From Alphaproteobacteria bacterium (GTDB taxonomy: Bacteria > Pseudomonadota > Alphaproteobacteria > Paracaedibacterales > CAIULA01): 35,937 bases of DNA. Location of the stretch: contig JAPLOP010000013.1 in assembly GCA_026400645.1 (NCBI GenBank), forward strand, positions 1 through 35,937, read 5' to 3'. The notes below the pieces were generated by a model, which was not told the origin of the DNA, did no database searches, and saw only the letters and a list, made by a program, of their open reading frames with translations. Within the stretch, counting starts at the first letter, position 1; each line of letters opens with the position of its first letter. This document shows, piece after piece, positions 34,392-35,937 of this stretch. The position numbers and the translations under genes are program-made.

Positions 34392-34481
34392 GTGACGCTA
34401 TTTTTAAAAATGACTGGCGAGTTTTCTGGATCAATGTCATTCGGTTAGTGCGAAATTCACCCCAAAACAACACCCACCCAC

Positions 34482-34551
34482 GTCATCCCACGACTTGATC
34501 GCGGGATCTATAACGGAATACATGGGTCCCGTGGTCAAGCCACGGGAGGAC
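34482..34551. repeat. Palindromic repeat family B
   Basis: GTCATCCCACGACTTGATCG (34482-34501) pairs with the inverted arm ending GGTCAAGCCACGGGAGGAC (34551). The arms are about 30 nt around a short AACGGAAT centre. It lies between the convergent beta-barrel and methyltransferase genes, where its hairpin could stop transcription from both sides. Related arms occur inside the 30305-30492 element. Confidence 0.8.
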
Positions 34552-34577
34552 GGGAGGTGTTATGCAGGGAAATAGTA

Positions 34578-35423
34578 TTATTGCACACTATACATATGGG
34601 TTTTTGATCCTGTGGGGCGCCAGCTCATGGGGATTTCAACAACCTCTGCCGGTCCAATATGGGGATGCTCTGAAAATGGCTTAGAGGTCAGAATCCGACA
34701 TCCTGGTTTTACTGTTGCGACGATCTTGTCAAGGATGGCATCGACAACCTCTGGTGGAAAACACAAGGATGAAATATAAATCACAGTTGCGTCAGAAAAA
34801 TTTGCATTAAGAACGTTTTGATGCTGGAATTCTATGGGGCGCTTTGCATTTAAAGCACCCGGAATCGTGCGAAGTTTTTTCAAGGCTTCCTGGGCAATAT
34901 CATCGCGTGTTTTTGAAATTTCGATTCCGACATATTTCTTTGCTGACGACACAAGATAAAGCATCATCAACGCGCGCCCCGTCCCCGATCCCAAATCATA
35001 GACAATGTCCGTTGGGGCGATCTTTAAAAGCTTGGCAGCGCGTATGGCGCCGACAGGCAAAAGCTCTCCGTAAGTTGATTTGCTACCGCTTTTTTCAATG
35101 ATGGACTTTTCGCTCTCTGGGATTTCGAATCCAATCTTCATCTGATCCTTTGGAAAGATTTGATCAATGATGCTCTCCATCCGTTTTTGTTCAGGGGAAA
35201 TAATTTCTGTAGAGGATTCCTTTGATGCAACCCCCTCGGCTTTTTGAGCTGGCTTGGCAACTGATTCTGATGGCTTGTCTGCTGGTCTTTGCTGTGGAAT
35301 TTCTACCGCCGGTGGCAAAGTGATGCCCTGGCCCATAAAATGTTTGTTTGTGTACAAACCCAATCCACCAAGGATTAGAATACCTCCGATAATCAGTGGA
35401 ACTTTTTTTGAACAACAGCGCAT
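34578..35423 (-). CDS. Membrane-anchored DOT1-like SAM-dependent methyltransferase
   Basis: The 281-aa product has an N-terminal membrane segment (VPLIIGGILILGGLGLYT, residues 8-25), a Pro/Ser/Lys-rich linker to about 75, then a class I methyltransferase domain. Key positions: YGE 118-120, SAM motif VYDLGSGTGR 141-150, GIEIS 166-170, ATVIYISSLCFPPEVVDAIL 212-231 and ILTSKPF 244-250, with MSWRP at 266-270. Spacing and wording follow eukaryotic DOT1 (YGE; DLGSGVGQ; FVNNFAFGPEV; VSSKPF; VSW). The catalytic Asn pair of DOT1 is Ser-Ser here. A general small-molecule or protein methyltransferase is the alternative. GGAG lies 9 nt before the ATG. Confidence 0.72.
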   Translation of the reverse strand: MRCCSKKVPLIIGGILILGGLGLYTNKHFMGQGITLPPAVEIPQQRPADKPSESVAKPAQKAEGVASKESSTEIISPEQKRMESIIDQIFPKDQMKIGFEIPESEKSIIEKSGSKSTYGELLPVGAIRAAKLLKIAPTDIVYDLGSGTGRALMMLYLVSSAKKYVGIEISKTRDDIAQEALKKLRTIPGALNAKRPIEFQHQNVLNANFSDATVIYISSLCFPPEVVDAILDKIVATVKPGCRILTSKPFSEHPHIGPAEVVEIPMSWRPTGSKTHMYSVQ

Positions 35424-35937
35424 CCTGTGCTTCTCCTGAAATAGTACAATCCATTTGATAGGCTAATTGTATGATACTTTTCGTTTATTGAACAGCTTGT
35501 TCTGTGTGGATTCATGTTAAGCGAGGTTGACGCAGACTCTTATTCGGCTCAGATCAAACACTATTGTCCAGGTCCACATACACGCGCGAGATCGAACTGA
35601 GCCCCAATCCGCACAGAAATGGGTCAAAATTAAAAGTGTACGGGCTCACATCAAATGGGGCGTGATTAAAAGTGAGACACTGGCTTTAATAAAGAAATGC
35701 AACAGGCCTTTAGCCCTGATGAGCAGTCGCTACTGTTATTTATGGCAAAAGGTTCGGTCTTTATTCGATGAATGGAAGGTCGGCAGCCTGGAATCACTCT
35801 ATCTGGCTTGTGTTCCAACCACCTCCCAAGCCTACTTTATAGGCCATGCTGGTCCTTAATCCATTTATGTTAACCCCTATAACCACAAACCCTGATTTTA
35901 AGAAACTGATACGCTTGTAGAGACACCTAAAGGGGTG
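35424..35937. other. Terminal region without a recognisable gene, possible worn mobile-element end
   Basis: A 110-codon + frame (35527-35859) lacks a ribosome site and resembles no family I know, so I do not call it. The DNA shows a direct repeat ATTAAAAGTG at 35629-35638 and 35665-35674, 36 bp apart. An imperfect inverted pair GGCTCAGATC (35546-35555) / GATCGAACTGAGCC (35590-35603) lies next to it. Spaced repeats of this kind occur at the ends of IS21-like elements, but no istA/istB sequence is present. Confidence 0.35.

Noticed and set aside
35527-35859. 110-codon + strand frame at the right edge as a gene
   Set aside because: It has no ribosome site, no recognisable domain, and overlaps repeat structure.

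Overview
This window looks like a chromosomal segment of an alphaproteobacterium, probably a host-associated or intracellular one of the Holosporales/Rickettsiales type. The evidence is: alphaproteobacterial gene neighbourhoods (rpmF-plsX-fabH-ihfA; a DUF3035/BamF-like lipoprotein followed by an M16 peptidase; an EIIA-Man/HPr pair without a permease); an RNase E with a long acidic insertion in its S1 domain; type VI secretion genes tssF and tssG; many dispersed palindromic repeats; an IS insertion that breaks a gene; and several small exported proteins broken at homopolymer runs. The taxonomic placement is an inference from gene content. I found no tRNA, rRNA or CRISPR array.

Layout. 1-1.1 kb: the 3' end of an IS5-like transposase (+ strand) inserted into an M16-family peptidase gene (- strand), which follows a DUF3035 lipoprotein gene. 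1.1-1.9 kb: regulatory PTS genes (EIIA-Man, HPr). 2.2-4.8 kb: a GT9 heptosyltransferase converging with an Fe-S oxidoreductase/rubrerythrin operon. 5.0-8.4 kb: a tightly coupled operon of dut, an exported SH3 protein, znuC, znuB and an Rsm22-family methyltransferase. 8.4-13.7 kb: a periplasmic M48 metalloprotease with TPRs, a small exported protein, a UbiH-family hydroxylase and a large unknown exported protein (556 aa, AT-rich). 13.9-21.2 kb: ftsK, a small Pro-rich exported protein, uppP, a thiolase and rne. 21.3-23.5 kb: a low-coding region with two exported-protein genes carrying three homopolymer frameshifts. 23.5-27.96 kb: comF, a GST, then the operon rpmF-plsX-fabH-ihfA-HIT. 28.2-29.3 kb: a dicarboxylate/amino-acid:cation symporter. 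29.3-30.65 kb: a repeat-rich island with three copies of one palindrome plus one nearby, an 18-bp tandem repeat, a MITE-like element and a small Cys-rich exported protein whose signal peptide is interrupted at a G9 tract. 30.66-33.6 kb: tssG and tssF without other T6SS genes. 33.7-35.4 kb: an outer-membrane beta-barrel protein and a membrane-anchored SAM methyltransferase resembling eukaryotic DOT1. 35.4-35.9 kb: no gene I can name.

How the parts fit. Housekeeping blocks cover lipid and envelope synthesis (plsX, fabH, uppP, GT9), division (ftsK), RNA decay (rne), zinc uptake (znuCB) and oxidative defence (rubrerythrin). Set between them are surface and secretion functions that are unusually unstable. 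The observations most worth a second look are the DOT1-like protein, the poly-G tract in an exported-protein gene, the cluster of homopolymer frameshifts restricted to exported proteins, the lone tssFG pair beside a repeat island, and the IS disruption of the M16 gene.
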